NCBI RefSeq assembly: GCF_000622145.1
Contig: NZ_JHWH01000001.1
Coordinates: 397,728-461,727 of the forward strand
DNA from: Paracoccus yeei ATCC BAA-599
GTDB taxonomy: Bacteria > Pseudomonadota > Alphaproteobacteria > Rhodobacterales > Rhodobacteraceae
Direction of reading: 5' to 3'
DNA length: 64,000 nucleotides
Part shown: positions 45,250-54,681 of the stretch, in pieces
How the letters are laid out: every line of letters begins with the position of its first letter
Numbering within the stretch: the stretch's first letter is position 1
Made by a program: the position numbers and the translations under genes
The notes under the pieces: model-generated
The model's input: only the letters and a program-made list of their open reading frames with translations
The model's database searches: none
Told to the model about the DNA's origin: nothing

Positions 45250-46974
45250 TCCGTCTCCTCCTCGCTGACCGGCCGGCTGTGGCGCGGGCCCGAACCCGGG
45301 CTCGAGCGCGCGGCCGAGGCGCTGGCCCAGGACAGCCGCCTGCCCCTGCCCGTCAGCCGCGTCCTCGCCTCGCGCGGGGTCGAGCCGCACGACTGCGCCG
45401 CCTATCTGGAACCGCGGCTGCGCGACCTGCTGCCCGATCCGCTGACCCTGCGCGACATGGCGCCGGCCGCCGAACGGATCGTCGCTGCCGTGCAGGCCGG
45501 CCAGCGCATCGCCATCTTTGCCGATTACGACGTGGACGGCGGCGCCTCGGCCGCGCTGCTGATCGACTGGCTGCGCCGTCAGGGGCGCGACGCGACCCTC
45601 TACATCCCCGACCGCATCGACGAGGGGTATGGCCCGAATGCCCCGGCCATCGCCGGGCTTTCGGCGGGCCATGACCTGATCGTCTGCGTCGATTGCGGCA
45701 CGCTGAGCTTTGATGCCCTGGCCGCCGCCACCTGCGACGTGATCGTCCTGGACCATCACCAGGGCATCGAGACGCTGCCCCCCGCCGTCGCCGTGGTGAA
45801 CCCCAACCGCATGGACGAGGATGGCAGCCTGGGCCATCTCTGCGCCGCCGGCGTGGTGTTCCTGACGCTGGTGCAGTGCAACCGCCTGCTGCGCGAACGC
45901 GGCCTGCCGCAGCCCGACCTGATCTGCCTTCTGGACCTCGTGGCGCTGGCGACGGTGGCGGACGTGGCGCCGCTGGTCGGCGTCAACCGGGCCTTTGTCC
46001 GGCAGGGCCTGGCAATCATGGCCCGGCGCGAACGGCCCGGGCTGGTCGCCCTGGCCGATGTGGCGCGCATGGACGCCGCCCCCAGCGCCTTTCACCTGGG
46101 CTTCCTTCTGGGACCGCGGATCAACGCGGGCGGGCGCGTGGGGCGCGCCGACCTGGGCGCGCAATGCCTGGCCTGCACCGATCCCGCCCGCGCGATCCGC
46201 TATGCCGAGGAGCTGGACCAGCTGAACCGCGACCGCCGCGCCATCGAGGCCGCCGTGCGCGAGGCCGCCCTGGCCCAGGTCGAGGCGCGCGACCCCGGCC
46301 TGGTCGCCTGGGCCGCCGGCGCGGGCTGGCACCCGGGCGTGGTCGGCATCGTCGCCGCCCGCCTGAAAGAGGCGACCAACCTGCCCTCGGTGGTGATCGG
46401 GGTGGAGAACGGCATCGGCAAGGGCTCGGCCCGGTCGGTTCCGGGGGTGGACCTGGGCCGCGCCATCCATCGCCTGGCGGCCGAGGGGCTGCTGCTGAAG
46501 GGCGGCGGTCACGCCATGGCCGCCGGGCTGACGGTCGAGGAAGCGGCGATCCCCGCCGCCATGCAGCGGCTGTCCGAACTGCTGGCCCGCGAACTGGCCG
46601 ACCGCAGCGGCGCGCATGAGCTGCGCATCTCGGGCCTGCTGGACCCGGCGGGCGCCACGGTCGAACTGATGCAGATGCTGGAGCGCGCCGGCCCCTATGG
46701 CCAGGCCGCGCCCGCGCCGCGCTTCGCCTTTGCCGACCAGCTGATCGACAGCGCCGCCACCATGGGCGACAGCCACCTGCGCCTGCGCTTTCGCAGCCCG
46801 GGCAGCCCGCCCGTCGATGCCGTCGCCTGGGGCGCCATGTCGGGTCCCTTGGGCCCTGCCCTGCTGGGCGCGCGGGGCCCGCGCTTTCACCTGGCGGGCA
46901 AGCTGGAGCTGTCGCAATGGGGCGGCCGCGAACGCGTGCGGCTGCGCCTGGACGACGCCGCTCCGGCGGGCTGA
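45235..46974 (+). CDS. recJ: single-stranded-DNA-specific exonuclease RecJ
   Basis: The 579-residue protein has IAIFADYDVDGGASAALL, VCVDCGTLSF, VLDHHQ and the DHHA1 motif GGGHAMAAGL, so the DHH-family catalytic core is complete. RecJ degrades single strands 5' to 3' in repair and recombination. ATG 45235 gives FLSVSSSLTGRLWRG, in line with other alphaproteobacterial RecJ starts, although it lies within a strong hairpin. Confidence 0.94.
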   Translation: MTAFLSVSSSLTGRLWRGPEPGLERAAEALAQDSRLPLPVSRVLASRGVEPHDCAAYLEPRLRDLLPDPLTLRDMAPAAERIVAAVQAGQRIAIFADYDVDGGASAALLIDWLRRQGRDATLYIPDRIDEGYGPNAPAIAGLSAGHDLIVCVDCGTLSFDALAAATCDVIVLDHHQGIETLPPAVAVVNPNRMDEDGSLGHLCAAGVVFLTLVQCNRLLRERGLPQPDLICLLDLVALATVADVAPLVGVNRAFVRQGLAIMARRERPGLVALADVARMDAAPSAFHLGFLLGPRINAGGRVGRADLGAQCLACTDPARAIRYAEELDQLNRDRRAIEAAVREAALAQVEARDPGLVAWAAGAGWHPGVVGIVAARLKEATNLPSVVIGVENGIGKGSARSVPGVDLGRAIHRLAAEGLLLKGGGHAMAAGLTVEEAAIPAAMQRLSELLARELADRSGAHELRISGLLDPAGATVELMQMLERAGPYGQAAPAPRFAFADQLIDSAATMGDSHLRLRFRSPGSPPVDAVAWGAMSGPLGPALLGARGPRFHLAGKLELSQWGGRERVRLRLDDAAPAG

Positions 46975-47014
46975 GCGGGTGCGAAAAAACTTGGCCGGCG
47001 GGCGATTTTTCCGC

Positions 47015-47043
47015 TTGCGCGGACCCGGCACCTCGCCTAAACA
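47015..47043 (+). promoter_or_regulatory. candidate promoter for tRNA-Glu copy 1
   Basis: TTGCGC (47015-47020), a 17-base spacer, TAAACA (47038-47043). The second tRNA-Glu copy has an almost identical pair of elements. Confidence 0.5.
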
Positions 47044-47084
47044 CCGCTCCACGCCGCCGGGCACCAAGCCTTGCGGAACGCAGT

Positions 47085-47159
47085 GGCCCGTTCGTCTATC
47101 GGTTAGGACGTCAGGTTTTCAACCTGAAAAGAGGGGTTCGACTCCCCTACGGGCTGCCA
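47085..47159 (+). tRNA. tRNA-Glu (TTC), copy 1
   Basis: 75 bases including CCA. Acceptor stem GGCCCGT/ACGGGCT with a terminal G-U pair; anticodon arm CAGG-TTTTCAA-CCTG gives TTC; T arm GGGGTTCGACTCCCC. Identical to the copy 239 bases downstream. Confidence 0.95.
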
Positions 47160-47270
47160 CTTTCGCCTGACAGGATCAGGCGCCGCGCCGAAATCCCCGC
47201 CGGATTTGCGGCGCTTTTCTTTTGCCGCGCGGGCTTGCGATTTACCCACAGAAGAATGGTGCGGACCCCC

Positions 47271-47299
47271 TTGCGGGGGCGGCCGTGCTGGCCTAAACC
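47271..47299 (+). promoter_or_regulatory. candidate promoter for tRNA-Glu copy 2
   Basis: TTGCGG (47271-47276), a 17-base spacer, TAAACC (47294-47299). It matches the layout before copy 1, so each tRNA-Glu gene probably has its own promoter. Confidence 0.5.
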
Positions 47300-47323
47300 C
47301 CGCCCGTCGCATGGCGACACGCT

Positions 47324-47398
47324 GGCCCGTTCGTCTATCGGTTAGGACGTCAGGTTTTCAACCTGAAAAGAGGGGTTCGACTCCCCTACGGGCTGCCA
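47324..47398 (+). tRNA. tRNA-Glu (TTC), copy 2
   Basis: 75 bases including CCA, identical base for base to copy 1 at 47085-47159. The intervening DNA differs apart from the promoter elements, so the tRNA itself is the conserved unit. Confidence 0.95.
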
Positions 47399-47427
47399 GC
47401 ATCCCCGGCATCGGGTTTTCCCCGGCA

Positions 47428-47952
47428 TCAGGCATCCGGCGCGGCGCGGTCGTCCAGCACCAGTTGCAGGAATGCAAGGTCCAGCCAGCGGCCGAACTTG
47501 GCCCCCACCTGCGGCATCAGCCCGACCTGGCGGAACCCCAGCCCCAGATGCAGCCGGATCGAGCCCTGGTTGCCGGCCTCGACCCCCGCGACCATGACGT
47601 GCTTGCCCAGGGCCCGCGCGCGGTCGATCAGCGCCACCATCAGCGCGCGGCCGACGCCGGCGCCCTGCCGGTCGGGGGCGACATAGACCGAATGTTCGAC
47701 CGTGTGGCGAAAGCCGTCGAAGGCGCGCCAGTCGCCGAACGAGGCATAGCCCATCACCGCGCCCGACGCATCGACCGCGACCAGCAGCGGATAGCCGGCC
47801 TGCTTGCGCCCCTGCCACCAGGCCAGCCGGTCGGCCGGGTCCACGGTGCGGTCGTTCCAGATCGCCGTCGTGCAGGCGACGGCGTGGTTGTAGATGGCGC
47901 AGACGGCGGGCATGTCGGCCTCATCGGCGTCGCGGATAATAACCCCGGCCAT
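47428..47952 (-). CDS. GNAT N-acetyltransferase (phosphinothricin acetyltransferase-like)
   Basis: The 174-residue protein has VIIRDADEADMPAVCAIYNHAV at its start and the acetyl-CoA loop VAPDRQGAGVGRALM (about 92-106), then GNQGSIRLHLGLGFRQVG. This is the PAT/Bar-like branch, whose natural substrates include methionine sulfone/sulfoximine-type amines. It ends 4 bases downstream of the MFS gene on the same strand, so it may share its transcript. Confidence 0.85.
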   Translation of the reverse strand: MAGVIIRDADEADMPAVCAIYNHAVACTTAIWNDRTVDPADRLAWWQGRKQAGYPLLVAVDASGAVMGYASFGDWRAFDGFRHTVEHSVYVAPDRQGAGVGRALMVALIDRARALGKHVMVAGVEAGNQGSIRLHLGLGFRQVGLMPQVGAKFGRWLDLAFLQLVLDDRAAPDA

Positions 47953-47956
47953 GGCC

Positions 47957-49171
47957 TTAGACCTCGTCCACGCGGCGCATCAGCAGCAGCGCCAGGCCCG
48001 AGCAGGCCAGCGTGGCCAGGACCATGGGCAGCGCGGTGCCGTCGTACAACTGGCCCACCGGCGCGGCGATCAGCACCGCCCCGATGGTCGAGACCGCCGC
48101 CACGACCGAGGCCGCCATCCCCGCCACATGGCCCATGTGCTGCAGCGCCATCGCGTTCAGGTTGCCGAAGGTCACGCCCGCCATGAAGAACACGCTGACC
48201 GCCCAGAAGAAGAAGGCGGGAAAGCGCAGCGGCTCGGGCAGCAGGTCGCCCCAGATCAGGACCAGCATCGTCCCCGACACCACCACCTGCATCGCATAGG
48301 CGCTTTTGACGATGCGCCGCATGCCCAGCCGCACCACATAGCGCGCGTTCAGGACGGTCCCCGTTCCCGCCAGCAGCGCCATGCCGGCGAACCACAGGGG
48401 AAACTGGTCGCCCTTGCCATAGGTCTCGGCGAACAGTTGCTGGGCGGAACTCAGCAGCGCGAACATCTGGCCGAAACCCAGCGTCATGATGACCGTGACC
48501 AGCTGCACCTGGCGGTGGCCCAGCACCTCGCGGGCCGAGGCCATCAGGCTGGCAAGGTTCATCGGCCGGCGGCGGGCGGGGGGCAGCGTCTCGGGCTGGC
48601 GCAGGTTCACCCAAAGCGAGCCGACCAGCGCCAGCAGCACGAAGGACCCGAAGACACCGCGCCAGCCGACCAGATGGATGACGACGGCCCCGACCGAGGG
48701 CGCCACGGCCGGGACCAGGATGAAGATCATCATGACAAAGCTGGTGATCCGCGCCATCTCGCGCCCCTGGTACAGGTCGCGCACCAGTGCCAGCGACACG
48801 ATCCGCGGCCCGGCGGCGCCCAGCCCCTGGACGAAGCGCGCGACCAGCAGCATTTCCAGCGACTGCGCAAAGACGGCGGCGATGGAGGCCAGCGCATAGA
48901 TGGCAAAGCCCAGGGTGATGACGGGCTTGCGCCCGAAGGTGTCCGACAGCGGCCCCGCAACGAACAGCCCCACCCCCATGCCCGCCATGAAGGCGGTCAG
49001 CACAAGCTGGGCGCGGTTCACGTTCTCGGGAGTCAGGGTCTGGGCGATCTGCGGCAGCGCGGGCAGCATCGAGTCGATGGAAAAAGCGATGACCGCAAAG
49101 ACCAGCGCCATCATTGCGATGAATTCGGGCAGGGGTTGCCTGGCCAGGGGGGGCTGAACCGGGGCGGACAT
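47957..49171 (-). CDS. MFS multidrug transporter, Bcr/CflA type
   Basis: The 404-residue protein has 12 hydrophobic helices and MFS loop motifs: AGPLSDTFGRKPVITLGFAIY (motif A) and RFVQGLGAAGPRIVSLALVRD (motif B region), followed by MMIFILVPAVAPSVGAVV (motif C). The RFVQGLGAAG...RDLYQG pattern is diagnostic of Bcr/CflA drug efflux. The substrate is unknown. It is 100 bases from the divergent DUF1489 gene. Confidence 0.9.
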   Translation of the reverse strand: MSAPVQPPLARQPLPEFIAMMALVFAVIAFSIDSMLPALPQIAQTLTPENVNRAQLVLTAFMAGMGVGLFVAGPLSDTFGRKPVITLGFAIYALASIAAVFAQSLEMLLVARFVQGLGAAGPRIVSLALVRDLYQGREMARITSFVMMIFILVPAVAPSVGAVVIHLVGWRGVFGSFVLLALVGSLWVNLRQPETLPPARRRPMNLASLMASAREVLGHRQVQLVTVIMTLGFGQMFALLSSAQQLFAETYGKGDQFPLWFAGMALLAGTGTVLNARYVVRLGMRRIVKSAYAMQVVVSGTMLVLIWGDLLPEPLRFPAFFFWAVSVFFMAGVTFGNLNAMALQHMGHVAGMAASVVAAVSTIGAVLIAAPVGQLYDGTALPMVLATLACSGLALLLMRRVDEV

Positions 49172-49271
49172 CGAAAACCTCTTGTATGGAGCCCCCCGGA
49201 CCTACCCCCCGGACCCACGGGACGCAAGGTCGCGGCGTTGCAGAACGGCGGCGAGTGGCTATATCGGGCGC

Positions 49272-49694
49272 ATGAGCGGACCTTTGAACCTGATGAAACT
49301 GTGCGTCGGCTGCGATACCCCGGCCGCGCTGGACCAGTGGCAACGCAACCATTGGCAGGGCGGCCCGGCACGCCATGTCACCCGGATGTGGCCCAAGCGC
49401 CAGGACGAGCTGCTGGCGGGCGGCTCGATCTATTGGGTGTTCAAGGGCATCATGCAGGCCCGCCAGCGCCTGATCGGGCTGGAGGAGGTGACCGGCGCCG
49501 ACGGCATCCGCCGCTGCGCCCTGATCCTGGAACCCGGGCTGGTCCGCGTCGCGGCCGTGCCGCGCCGCGCCTTTCAGGGCTGGCGCTACCTGACGGCGGG
49601 CGACGCGCCCCCCGACCTGCCCGCCGGGCGCGAGGACGAACCCAGCCTGCCCCCCGACATCGCACGCGCGCTGGCAGAGATGGGCCTGCGCTAA
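49272..49694 (+). CDS. DUF1489 family protein
   Basis: The 140-residue protein has LMKLCVGCDTPAALDQWQ and RMWPKRQDELLAGGSIYWVFKGIMQARQRLIGL, a conserved alphaproteobacterial pattern known as DUF1489. No catalytic motif is evident. It has no co-directional partner; tRNA-Gly follows on the opposite strand. Function unknown. Confidence 0.82.
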   Translation: MSGPLNLMKLCVGCDTPAALDQWQRNHWQGGPARHVTRMWPKRQDELLAGGSIYWVFKGIMQARQRLIGLEEVTGADGIRRCALILEPGLVRVAAVPRRAFQGWRYLTAGDAPPDLPAGREDEPSLPPDIARALAEMGLR

Positions 49695-49724
49695 GGCGCG
49701 GCGTTCAAGGGGACGGTGGGGAAC

Positions 49725-49798
49725 TGGAGCGGGTGAAGGGAATCGAACCCTCGTCTTCAGCTTGGGAAGCTGCGGCTCTACCATTGAGCTACACCCGC
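49725..49798 (-). tRNA. tRNA-Gly (CCC)
   Basis: 74 bases including CCA. Acceptor stem GCGGGTG/CACCCGC, anticodon loop TTCCCAA (anticodon CCC), T loop TTCGATT. The outer anticodon-stem pair is a G-A mismatch. The plus-strand position places it 30 bases after the DUF1489 stop. Confidence 0.94.
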
Positions 49799-49807
49799 GG
49801 CCCGGCT

Positions 49808-49836
49808 TGATTACCGGCTCGCCGTCCGCCCTGCAA
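49808..49836 (-). promoter_or_regulatory. candidate promoter for tRNA-Gly
   Basis: On the minus strand TTGCAG (49836-49831), a 17-base spacer, TAATCA (49813-49808). The start would be within a few bases of the mature tRNA 5' end. Nothing else was seen in the 190-base gap to the efflux operon. Confidence 0.5.
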
Positions 49837-49988
49837 GTGCAATCTGCGCCGCCCCGGCGCGGCCCTGGGCGTGCCCAATCGACAACCAGGGGGATTTTTT
49901 GCGCGCGCCGGCTGGGATGCGGCATTGATATTTCCGCCTTGAGGGGTCGTTATGCGACAACAGGTCAGCACATGCCCCGGAGCACATC

Positions 49989-51359
49989 ATGTCCGCGCTT
50001 TCGCGCCGCATTGCCTTGTCGATGTTTCTTGCCGGGCTGGCGGGCCTTTCCCCGGCCCTGGCCCAGCAGCAGGCCGAGGCACCGCCACCCACCGTCACGG
50101 TGGTGACGCTGCACGTCGAGGACGTGCCGGTGACGACCACCCTGCCCGGCCGCGTCACCGCCTCGGCCGAGGCCGAGGTGCGGCCCCAGGTCAATGGCAT
50201 CGTGACCGAACGCCTGTTCGACGAAGGGCGCCGGGTCAAGGTGGGCGATCCGCTGTTCCGCATCGACAAGACCACCTACGAAGCCGCCGTGGCCCAAGCC
50301 GAGGCCGCCGTCGCACAGGCGCGCGCCCAGGCCGACAATGCCCGGCGCGAGGCCGAGCGCGCCGGCGCCCTGCGCGACCGCCGGGTGGCCAGCGAAAGCA
50401 CCTCGGACACCGCCATCGCCGCGCGGGACGCAGCCGAAGCCGCCGTCAAGGTCGCCGAGGCGCAGTTGCAGACCGCCCGGATCGAACTGGACCGCACCAC
50501 CATCCGCGCCGAGCTGGACGGAGAGATCGGCCTGGCCCAGGTCAGCCAGGGCGCGCTGGTGACCGCCGGGCAGGCGACGCCGCTGGCGGTGATCCGCGCG
50601 CTGGACCCGGTGCATGTCGACGTGACCCAGTCCGCGGCCGAGGTCGTGCGCTGGCGCCGCGACATGGCCGCCGTCCAGGACGCCGAGATCGAGCGGCCGG
50701 GCCAGCAGGTCACGCTGCGCCTGGCCGACGGCACCGAATACGGGATCGCCGGCACGCTGACCGCGGCCGAGCCCTTCGTGAACGAAACCACCGGCGTCAT
50801 CACGCTGCGGCTGTCCTTTCCCAACCCGGAAAGCATCCTGCTGCCCGGAATGTATGTGCAGGCCGTGGTCCAGCAGCGCACCGCGCATAATGCGATCCTG
50901 GCGCCGCAGGAAGGCGTCAGCCGCGACCGCCGGGGCCAGCCGATCGCCCTGGTCGTCAACGCCCAGAACCAGGTCGAGCAACGCGACCTGACGATCCTGC
51001 AGGACCACGGAAACAGCTGGATCGTGACGAAAGGTCTGTCGGACGGCGACCGGCTGATCGTCGAGGGCGTCCAGAAGATCGGCCCCGGCATGCCCGTCGT
51101 GCCCGAGGAACGCCAGGCGGCGGGAACCCGGCCCGCGGCCCCCGCCGGCCAGCAGGCGCAGGATCAGGCCCAGCCCGCCGCCGGGGCAGAAGGGGACGAG
51201 CCCGCCCCCGACCAGTCCGCCCCCGCCCAGCCTGCCCCCGTCCAGCCTGCCCCCGAGGCGCCCGCCCCCGGGGCGGCGCCCGACGGGCCGCAGGGCGGGC
51301 AGGACCAGCCGGCCCCCGCCGGCGAACAGACGACCGAACCCAAGGCATCGAACGGCTGA
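49989..51359 (+). CDS. RND efflux periplasmic adaptor subunit (AcrA/MexA type)
   Basis: The 456-residue protein has a cleavable signal peptide (FLAGLAGLSPALA before QQQ) with no lipobox, unlike AcrA. Barrel-sandwich and coiled-coil hairpin regions follow (PGRVTASAEAEVRPQVNGIVTERLFDEGRRVKVGDPLFRID, then EAAVAQAEAAVAQARAQ). The C-terminal about 85 residues are an unusual Pro/Ala/Gln-rich tail. It joins the inner-membrane pump to an outer channel. The permease starts 34 bases downstream; no local regulator or outer-membrane channel gene is present. Confidence 0.92.
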   Translation: MSALSRRIALSMFLAGLAGLSPALAQQQAEAPPPTVTVVTLHVEDVPVTTTLPGRVTASAEAEVRPQVNGIVTERLFDEGRRVKVGDPLFRIDKTTYEAAVAQAEAAVAQARAQADNARREAERAGALRDRRVASESTSDTAIAARDAAEAAVKVAEAQLQTARIELDRTTIRAELDGEIGLAQVSQGALVTAGQATPLAVIRALDPVHVDVTQSAAEVVRWRRDMAAVQDAEIERPGQQVTLRLADGTEYGIAGTLTAAEPFVNETTGVITLRLSFPNPESILLPGMYVQAVVQQRTAHNAILAPQEGVSRDRRGQPIALVVNAQNQVEQRDLTILQDHGNSWIVTKGLSDGDRLIVEGVQKIGPGMPVVPEERQAAGTRPAAPAGQQAQDQAQPAAGAEGDEPAPDQSAPAQPAPVQPAPEAPAPGAAPDGPQGGQDQPAPAGEQTTEPKASNG

Positions 51360-51393
51360 CCCCGTTTCGGGGCATTTCGGACAGGAACCTAGA

Positions 51394-54300
51394 ATGGCTC
51401 GCTTTTTCATCGACCGTCCGGTGTTTGCCTGGGTCATCTCGATCCTCATCATGGGGATCGGGCTCATGTCGATCCTGACCCTGCCCGTCGCGCAATATCC
51501 CCAGATCGCGCCGCCCTCGGTCACGATCCGGGCGACCTATCCGGGCGCCTCGGCCGATACGGTCGCCAATACCGTGACCCAGGTCATCGAACAGCAGATG
51601 ACCGGCCTGGACGGGCTGCGCTATTTCAGCTCGAGTTCAAGCTCGGCCGGAACCTCGCAGACCGAACTGACCTTCGAGACGGGGACCGACCCCGACATCG
51701 CCCAGGTCCAGGTGCAGAACAAGCTGGCCCAGGCCACCGCCCTGCTGCCGGAAACCGTGCAGCGCCAGGGCGTCACGGTCGAGAAATCCTCCTCGGGCTT
51801 CCTGATGGTGGTGGCGCTGATCTCGGACGACGGGCGGCTGGAACAGGTGGACCTGTCCGACTACCTGATCTCGAACCTGGTCAACGACCTCAGCCGGGTC
51901 GAGGGCGTGGGCTCGGTCCAGGTGTTCGGCGCGCAATATGCCATGCGGATCTGGCTGGACCCGTCGAAACTGGCCGCCTATGAACTGACGCCGGGCGACG
52001 TGGTCAACGCCGTCGCGGCGGAAAACGCCCAGATCTCGGCCGGCAGCTTCGGCAGCCAGCCCGCGCCCAAGGGGCAGATGCTGAACGCGACGATCACCGC
52101 GCAGTCCCTGCTGTCCACGCCCGAAGACTTCGAACAGATCGTGCTGCGGGCCGAGGCGGACGGCGGCCTGATCCTGCTCAAGGACGTGGCGCGGGTCCAG
52201 ATCGGGGCCGAGGGCTACATGACCGAGGCGCGCTACAACGGCAAGCCCTCGGCCGGGATCGCGATCAGCCTGGCCTCGGGCGCGAACGCGCTGGACACGG
52301 CCGAGAGGGTCAAGGCCCGGATGGCCGAGTTCGCCAAGTTCTTCCCCGAAGGGGTCAGCTATGTGATCCCCTATGACACCACGCCCTTCGTGCTGATCTC
52401 GATCGAGGAGGTGGTCAAGACGCTGGTCGAGGCCATCGTGCTGGTGTTCTTCGTCATGCTGCTGTTCCTGCAGAACTGGCGCGCGACGCTGATCCCCACG
52501 CTGGCCGTGCCGGTGGTGCTGCTGGGCACCTTCGGCGTGCTGGCGGCGCTGGGGTTCACCATCAACACGCTGACCATGCTGGCCATGGTGCTGGCCATCG
52601 GCCTTCTGGTCGACGACGCCATCGTCGTGGTCGAGAACGTCGAGCGGATCATGGAGGAGGAGGACCTCGAGCCGCGCGAGGCGACCAAGAAATCCATGGG
52701 CCAGATCACCGGCGCGCTGATCGGCATCGCGCTGGTCCTGTCGGCGGTCTTCGTGCCGATGGCCTTCTTCGGCGGCTCGACCGGGGTGATCTACAAGCAG
52801 TTCGCCATCACCATCGCCAGCGCCATGGGGCTTTCGGTCGTGGTGGCGCTGACCCTGACGCCGGCGCTTTGCGCGACGCTTCTGCGCAACGAACACGGGC
52901 ACAAGACGCGGGGCTTCTTCGGTCTGTTCAACCGCGGCTTCGACCGGACGATGCACGGCTACAGTTCTTGGGTGGGCTGGATCATCCGCCGGCCGCTGCG
53001 CATGATGCTGATCTATCTGGGCATCGGCGCGGCGATGGTGTTTCTGTTCCTGCGCACGCCAACCGGGTTCCTGCCGGACGAGGATCAGGGCATCATGTTC
53101 GTCCTGATCCAGGGGCCCACCGGCGCCACGACGGAACGGACCAACGCCGTCATCGACCAGATCCAGACCTATTTCAACGAGGCCGAGGGCGACAACATCG
53201 AATCCATGTTCGGCGTCGCGGGCTTCAGCTTCGCGGGCGCAGGCCAGAACATGGGCATCGCGTTCCTGCGGCTGAAGGACTGGGACGAGCGTCCCGATGC
53301 GGCCCAGTCCGTGCAGGCCATAGCCGGCCGCGCCTTTCCCGCGCTGATGGGCATCCGCGATGCGATGGTGTTTCCCATCGTTCCACCCTCGGTGATCGAG
53401 CTTGGCAACGTCTCGGGCTTCGACTTCTACCTGCAGGCGCGGGGCGGCCAGACGCACGAACAGCTGCTCGAGGCGCGCAACCAGATGCTCGGCATGTCGG
53501 GACAGGACCCGCGCATCGGCTCGGCCCGACCGAACGGGCTCGAGGACGCGGCGCAATACAACCTGGACATCGACTGGCGCAAGGCGGGCGCCATGGGGGT
53601 CAGCGCGACCGACGTGGGCAGCCTGCTGTCGGTCGCCTGGGCGGGGCGCTATGTGAACGACTTCATCGACCGGGGCCGGATCAAGCGCGTCTATGTCCAG
53701 GGCGACGCGCCGACGCGGTCGGTGCCGACCGACATCGACAAATGGCGGGTGCGGAACAGTTCCGGCGGGCTGGTGCCCTTCTCGAACTTTGCCGAAGGAC
53801 GGTGGAGCTATGGGCCGCAGGGGCTTTACCGCTATAACGGCGTACCCGCGATGCAGATCCAGGGCAGTCCCGCGCCCGGCGTCTCCTCGGGCGAGGGGAT
53901 GGCCGCCGTCGAGGAACTGGCCGGCAAGCTGCCCACGGGCTTCGACGTGGCTTGGACGGGCCTGTCACTTGAGGAGCAGGCGGCCGGCAACCAGACCACG
54001 CTGCTATACGGGCTGTCCCTGGCCGTCGTGTTCCTGTGCCTGGCCGCGCTTTACGAAAGCTGGTCGATCCCCTTTGCGGTGATGCTGGCCATGCCCATCG
54101 GGGTTCTGGGGGCGCTGGTCGGGGCCTGGCTGGGCGGTTTCGACAACGGCGTGTTCTTTCAGGTCGGGCTGCTGACGGTGATCGGCCTGACCGGCAAGAA
54201 CGCCATCCTGATCGTCGAATTCGCGCGCGAACAGGCCGAGCAGCACGGCAAGCCCCTGTACGAGGCCGTGACCGAGGCCGCGCGCCAGCGTTTCCGCCCG

Positions 54301-54519
54301 ATCATGATGACCTCGGTCGCGTTCTCGCTGGGCGTGCTGCCGCTGGTCCTGTCGGCCGGCGCGGGGGCGAACGGGCGCAACACCATCGGCGCGACGGTCC
54401 TTGGCGGCACCATCGCGGCCACCGTGCTGGGCGTGCTGTTCGTGCCGCTGTTCTTCGTCCTGGTCCGGCGCCTGCTGGGCCGGCCCGAGCCCGCCACCGG
54501 CCCGCAGGCCGCCGCCTGA
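51394..54519 (+). CDS. RND multidrug efflux permease (AcrB/MexB, HAE1 family)
   Basis: The 1041-residue protein starts MARFFIDRPVFAWVISI and includes QLPVAQYP-type motifs (TLPVAQYPQIAPPSV), the proton-relay pair LLVDDAIVVVENVERI in helix 4 and TGKNAILIVEFA in helix 10, and two large periplasmic loops. It exports hydrophobic compounds using the proton gradient. With the adaptor it forms a two-gene operon. A TolC/OprM homologue must be supplied from elsewhere. Confidence 0.95.
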   Translation: MARFFIDRPVFAWVISILIMGIGLMSILTLPVAQYPQIAPPSVTIRATYPGASADTVANTVTQVIEQQMTGLDGLRYFSSSSSSAGTSQTELTFETGTDPDIAQVQVQNKLAQATALLPETVQRQGVTVEKSSSGFLMVVALISDDGRLEQVDLSDYLISNLVNDLSRVEGVGSVQVFGAQYAMRIWLDPSKLAAYELTPGDVVNAVAAENAQISAGSFGSQPAPKGQMLNATITAQSLLSTPEDFEQIVLRAEADGGLILLKDVARVQIGAEGYMTEARYNGKPSAGIAISLASGANALDTAERVKARMAEFAKFFPEGVSYVIPYDTTPFVLISIEEVVKTLVEAIVLVFFVMLLFLQNWRATLIPTLAVPVVLLGTFGVLAALGFTINTLTMLAMVLAIGLLVDDAIVVVENVERIMEEEDLEPREATKKSMGQITGALIGIALVLSAVFVPMAFFGGSTGVIYKQFAITIASAMGLSVVVALTLTPALCATLLRNEHGHKTRGFFGLFNRGFDRTMHGYSSWVGWIIRRPLRMMLIYLGIGAAMVFLFLRTPTGFLPDEDQGIMFVLIQGPTGATTERTNAVIDQIQTYFNEAEGDNIESMFGVAGFSFAGAGQNMGIAFLRLKDWDERPDAAQSVQAIAGRAFPALMGIRDAMVFPIVPPSVIELGNVSGFDFYLQARGGQTHEQLLEARNQMLGMSGQDPRIGSARPNGLEDAAQYNLDIDWRKAGAMGVSATDVGSLLSVAWAGRYVNDFIDRGRIKRVYVQGDAPTRSVPTDIDKWRVRNSSGGLVPFSNFAEGRWSYGPQGLYRYNGVPAMQIQGSPAPGVSSGEGMAAVEELAGKLPTGFDVAWTGLSLEEQAAGNQTTLLYGLSLAVVFLCLAALYESWSIPFAVMLAMPIGVLGALVGAWLGGFDNGVFFQVGLLTVIGLTGKNAILIVEFAREQAEQHGKPLYEAVTEAARQRFRPIMMTSVAFSLGVLPLVLSAGAGANGRNTIGATVLGGTIAATVLGVLFVPLFFVLVRRLLGRPEPATGPQAAA

Positions 54520-54681
54520 CACGCGGATGCTTGCCGCGATCCCCCGGCCGCCTTAATCTGGTCCAGGGGGAGCCCGCCCGATGGCGGCAGGGAAAGCTGA
54601 TGGTTCACAGCCGTCGACAGATCGCGTTCAGGGCGGCATCGGGCCCCGGGCCGGATGGTCCGGGCATGGCGAGGGGCTAGA

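Noticed and set aside
49799..49988. Possible regulator or attenuator before the RND operon
   Set aside because: No inverted repeat or operator stood out and no regulator gene is adjacent.
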